From the NCBI GenBank assembly GCA_001184205.1, contig LBMP01000005.1:186001-250000 (forward strand): a stretch of DNA of 64,000 nt, written 5' to 3'. The notes beneath the pieces were generated by a model. That model did not search any database and was not told the DNA's origin. It saw only the letters and a program-made list of their open reading frames with translations. The translations under genes were made by a program, and so were the position numbers. This document shows positions 60,857 through 64,000 of this stretch, one piece after another (positions within the stretch are counted from its first letter, which is position 1; each line of letters starts with the position of its first letter). This stretch comes from Desulfocarbo indianensis (lineage in GTDB: Bacteria > Desulfobacterota > Desulfarculia > Desulfarculales > Desulfarculaceae).

Positions 60857-63800
60857 TCAGCTCTTTTGGGACAGCTCCCAGGCGCGGCGGTCAAAGCGTT
60901 GGGCCACGATCAGATCGAAATCCTGGCCCAGGTTGCGGTCCTGGCTGGCCAGGTCCTTCTTGACCCGCGCCCACAAGGAATCCAGCTCTTCGAGATTGCT
61001 CACCTCGTTGAGTTGGCTGGACACGCTGCCCAGGAAATTGGTGCGTATGCGTTCGCTGTTCAGCTCATAGATATCCCGCAGGCTTTGCTGGCGGTCGCGG
61101 CTGAGGGGAAGCTCCAGGCCCTCTTCCCAGGCCTGCCTGAACAGGCCTTCCAAGGATCCCAGGCTTTCGGTTCGGGCCATTTTCTCCCGCGCCCGCTCCA
61201 TCATCTGCTCGCCCAGGCGCGCCAGGTTCTCCTGAAACGCCTTTTCCAGGCGTTCGCCGAAATCCAGGGTGTGATAGTGGGTGAGCTTTATCTTCTTCAA
61301 CTCCTGGTGATAGAGCCGCTTCAGCTTCTGGGGATCCTTGGCCCGGCGCACCGCCTCCAGCTTGCGGTCCAGGCTGACCGGATCGGCGATGGCCAGGGAC
61401 AATTCGCGCGCGGCGGGGTCGTAACGCAGGCGCAGGCCCTCCTTGGCCCCTTGCAGGCGGCTCAGGCTCTGGGGCCGCGCTAGCACCTCGTCCATGCTCA
61501 GCGAGGTTATGGCCTCGTTGACCATCTCGAACTTGCGCTCCATGACCCTGGCCAGGGGCGCGTAGCTCACCCGTTCCGGCGGGCGGTCCCATTGCAGCTC
61601 CTGGGCCGCCGCCAGGCCCAATAGCAGCAGCCTGACCTGGTTGGGATAGGCAAGGCGCTCGGCGGCCTGGGCGTAATCGCCGAAGCTCAGAGCCCGCTGG
61701 GGATCGCCCAGGTTCATGAGCAGGTAGGAGCGGTGTTCCTGCCGCAGGCCGGCCAGGCCCCGGTGTATGCGCAGGGCTTCGTAAAGGTCGCGCTCGAAGT
61801 GGGTTATGCCCATGGAGCGCATCCCCTTCAGCCGATATATGTAGACCACGGGCACGTGCTGGCGGAGGAGTTCCAAATCCAGCCAGCTCACGAATAGCAG
61901 GCCCCGCATTTTCAGAATCCGCTCCACCCCGGCCTGCTCCGCGCCGCGGCGCAGCCATTGCTCCCGATCCTGGGCTGGCAACTGAGTGGTCTCCAAAAGG
62001 TGGCGCAGACTGGAGGTGGGCGCTTCGCCGTTCTGGATGTCGCGGTAGTGGGCCAGGGCCAGTAATTGGCGCGCGTATTCCTCCAGGGAAGCCTGATGGG
62101 CCTGGCGGGCCTCCTTGCCCTGGCGGACCAATCCGCGCACCTTTTGCAGCAGCCAGAAAAAGCGCTCCAAGAGATCCTCGGTGAACGAGCTCTCCTGGCT
62201 GGCCGCGGTGAATATTACCGAAAGCAGGAAAAGGGCCTCCAGCAGGGGCTGGTCCTGTTCGCCCAGCAGGCTTTCCAGGTTGAGCGAGGTGCTTTCGCCG
62301 TTGATGATCTGGCCGAAAACGCCGTGGTGCTCCAAAAGAAAGCTCAAGTCGGCCAATTGCCGCTTGCCGAGCCCCTGGGCCCGCACCAGGGGATGGATGG
62401 CCAAATCGTGGCCGGAGAGCGTATTGGGCCCTTGGCCGCGCAACAGGACCGCCAGCATGAGCAACTCGGCCAGCTGGTATTTGGCGCCGCCCGCCAGGAG
62501 TTGGGCCAGGCTGGCGGTGAGCGTCTGGAACTGCAAGGGGCTGACCCCCACGATGCCCGCGGCGGTGGCCCCGAACTCGGCGCGGGCCGTCTCATGGCTC
62601 TTGTACATGTCCTGAAACAGATCGAGCCGCCGCATGTACAGGGCCGAGAGCTTCTGGGCCGCCCGCAGGCAGCGCCAGGTCCGCGGCTGCCCGGCCGGCC
62701 GGGGCAGCAGCCGATCCATTACCCGCGGACAGTTAAGCATGAGCCGCTTCAAGTTGACCGCGAAGCGGGGGAGATCGAACAGCTCGCTCAGCAGATAGTT
62801 TTCCAGACGCCGGCTGAGCCGGTTTTCCTGGCGCACCATCTCCAGCAAGCGCTCCGCGCCCAAATCCTTGCCCGGCCGGCGCCTGCCCTGCGCCGCCAGA
62901 AAACGCTGCACCTCGTAGAGGCCGCGGTCCAGGGCCTGCAGGCGCTCGTCGGAAACCTGGCTCAGTTCCACGGCCAGGCCGTGATCCATCTCCGCCTTTA
63001 CCCGGCCCAGCTCGTCGGCCACGTCCAGAAAGCGGGGGGTGAGCGCGCCGGTGGTTTTATCCAGGGTCAGGTAAATGCCGGAATCCAGGATATAGGCTTC
63101 GCTGCCCTCGGCCATGGCCCCCCGCAGGGAGGCCAGCCACCGCGGGCTCAACTGGCCGGGCTCCAGGCGGTTGAGAGCCAGGCGCAGCTTGTCCAGGCGC
63201 TCGTCAAGCTCGGACTGGCCGCCCACCTCTATGAGGCGGTTGAAGTTCAGGAGCCGCTTTTCGCTGGTGTGCACGCAGATCCACAAAAGCTTGAAACCGG
63301 CGGTGGCTCCCAGGCGGGGCAGCAGGCGGCCGGTTCCGTGCATTTCGCAGTTCAGGAGCGCCCGCAAGAAATAAGGACGGGCCATGGAATCGCCGGCGTA
63401 AAAGCGCTCCACGAACTGGCGCCCCTGGTTGGCCAGTTCCACCACCTGGCCGATGCGCTCCAACTTGGCGGGATCGAAGCCGGCCATGGCCTCTTTCAAG
63501 CGGGGGCCGGCCTGCTCCAGAGCCTGCCAGCTGTCCAGATATTCGAACAGGTTGAACAGCTTGAGCATCTTGCGAAAGGCCTTGGCCTGCACGCCGCCCA
63601 GCCGGCTGATCTGTTGGTTGAGCAGGTCTTGCCAATCAAACCCAAGGTCGGTGACCACCCTGATGGCGTCGTCATAGAGGGAAAACAGCTCGGCGACCTG
63701 CTCGTTGGTGAGCCCGCTGGGGCTGGCGGCCGCCGCCTCGGCCACCGACAGCAGGCGGTAGAGCCTGATCATGGTGACCGCTTCCTCCAGGTTGCGGTAG

Positions 63801-64000
63801 GAGCCCAGATCGGTCAGCGGCTCCAGGGTGGTCTCGGGCAGCTTGCCGAAGGTCACCCGGGCCATGGTGGAGTGTCCCAGCACGATGAGGGAAAGCTGCA
63901 GCAGGGGCCCCTCTTCCAGGCCCATGAGCGAGAGTTTTTCCAGGTTGCTCAAAACCGGGGTGCGCGGACCGGCCAGTCCTTCGGGATTCAGCCGGTTTTC
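60857..64000 (-). CDS. Large uncharacterised helical protein, 5' end beyond the window
   Basis: The minus frame is open to the right edge, giving at least 1047 residues (the TTG at 63952 is probably internal, since coding-like sequence NRLNPEGLAGPRTPV precedes it without a stop). The protein is almost entirely helical, rich in Leu, Arg and Glu, with Leu-repeat stretches such as RLENYLLSELFDLPRFA, LTASLAQLLAGGAKYQLAELLMLAVLL and a C-terminal coiled-coil (LEKAFQENLARLGEQMMERA). No membrane segment, nucleotide motif or Cys cluster stands out. I do not recognise the family. Convergent with the nitroreductase gene. Confidence 0.75.
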   Translation of the reverse strand, partial: ENRLNPEGLAGPRTPVLSNLEKLSLMGLEEGPLLQLSLIVLGHSTMARVTFGKLPETTLEPLTDLGSYRNLEEAVTMIRLYRLLSVAEAAAASPSGLTNEQVAELFSLYDDAIRVVTDLGFDWQDLLNQQISRLGGVQAKAFRKMLKLFNLFEYLDSWQALEQAGPRLKEAMAGFDPAKLERIGQVVELANQGRQFVERFYAGDSMARPYFLRALLNCEMHGTGRLLPRLGATAGFKLLWICVHTSEKRLLNFNRLIEVGGQSELDERLDKLRLALNRLEPGQLSPRWLASLRGAMAEGSEAYILDSGIYLTLDKTTGALTPRFLDVADELGRVKAEMDHGLAVELSQVSDERLQALDRGLYEVQRFLAAQGRRRPGKDLGAERLLEMVRQENRLSRRLENYLLSELFDLPRFAVNLKRLMLNCPRVMDRLLPRPAGQPRTWRCLRAAQKLSALYMRRLDLFQDMYKSHETARAEFGATAAGIVGVSPLQFQTLTASLAQLLAGGAKYQLAELLMLAVLLRGQGPNTLSGHDLAIHPLVRAQGLGKRQLADLSFLLEHHGVFGQIINGESTSLNLESLLGEQDQPLLEALFLLSVIFTAASQESSFTEDLLERFFWLLQKVRGLVRQGKEARQAHQASLEEYARQLLALAHYRDIQNGEAPTSSLRHLLETTQLPAQDREQWLRRGAEQAGVERILKMRGLLFVSWLDLELLRQHVPVVYIYRLKGMRSMGITHFERDLYEALRIHRGLAGLRQEHRSYLLMNLGDPQRALSFGDYAQAAERLAYPNQVRLLLLGLAAAQELQWDRPPERVSYAPLARVMERKFEMVNEAITSLSMDEVLARPQSLSRLQGAKEGLRLRYDPAARELSLAIADPVSLDRKLEAVRRAKDPQKLKRLYHQELKKIKLTHYHTLDFGERLEKAFQENLARLGEQMMERAREKMARTESLGSLEGLFRQAWEEGLELPLSRDRQQSLRDIYELNSERIRTNFLGSVSSQLNEVSNLEELDSLWARVKKDLASQDRNLGQDFDLIVAQRFDRRAWELSQKS

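Noticed and set aside
60523-60894. 123-aa minus-strand frame between nitroreductase and the large protein
   Set aside because: Covers the palindrome and direct repeats; low complexity and no good start.

Overview
The window reads as high-GC chromosomal DNA from an anaerobic bacterium, most likely a Desulfobacterota lineage of the Desulfarculales type (inference from gene content; there is no 16S gene here). It is dense with core metabolic genes. I see no prophage, transposase or CRISPR array. The clearest theme is one-carbon and electron-transfer metabolism of the Wood-Ljungdahl methyl branch, combined with a working selenocysteine system.

Layout. 1-977 is selA (left edge, partial), followed by a Nudix hydrolase, CheX, YggT, a PilZ protein, two small exported proteins and glycerate 2-kinase (to 6264). 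6348-11921 is a surface-polysaccharide block: a GT-C-like membrane protein, two glycosyltransferases and a Wzx-type flippase. 11941-17629 (minus) holds two orphan Opp/Dpp ABC ATPases downstream of malQ and glgB. 17801-19564 has a Cys-rich protein, a STAS protein and a CBS protein. 19658-22130 (minus) encodes NuoE- and NuoF-like subunits. 22288-25624 (minus) is cobU-cobT-cobS behind a methyltransferase.

26038-37372 is the metabolic core. A minus-strand operon hdrA-mvhD-metV-metF lies downstream of fhs (formate-THF ligase), and nfnA-nfnB run divergently. This suggests a methylene-THF reductase complex coupled to Hdr-type flavin electron transfer, with NfnAB and NuoEF-like proteins exchanging electrons among NAD(P)H and ferredoxin. 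HdrA is a very large HdrA-GltD-HdrA fusion. The mvhD gene has an in-frame UGA in its CxxC motif and is best read as a selenoprotein starting at 28096, 27 codons upstream of the first ATG after the UGA. A second in-frame UGA replaces the first conserved Cys of a HesB/IscA-like protein at 41532-41855. Ordinary gene calling would truncate both, and selA in the same window supports Sec decoding.

37486-45320 holds folE2, a release-factor-like protein, an encapsulin-type ferritin (without an encapsulin gene in view), a GDSL hydrolase, an exported repeat protein, the HesB selenoprotein, a PrmA-like methyltransferase, a tRNA-Pro, a CoA-type Nudix hydrolase and several small proteins. 45612-51716 is cinA-thpR-recA-alaS-thioesterase. 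51802-56016 (minus) is a giant 2-hydroxyacyl-CoA dehydratase-activator-like protein, followed by a radical SAM protein, dusB, an unusual IspH-UbiA fusion, a nitroreductase and a large unknown helical protein that runs off the right edge. Palindromic repeat elements lie at about 25706-25907 and 60560-60640.
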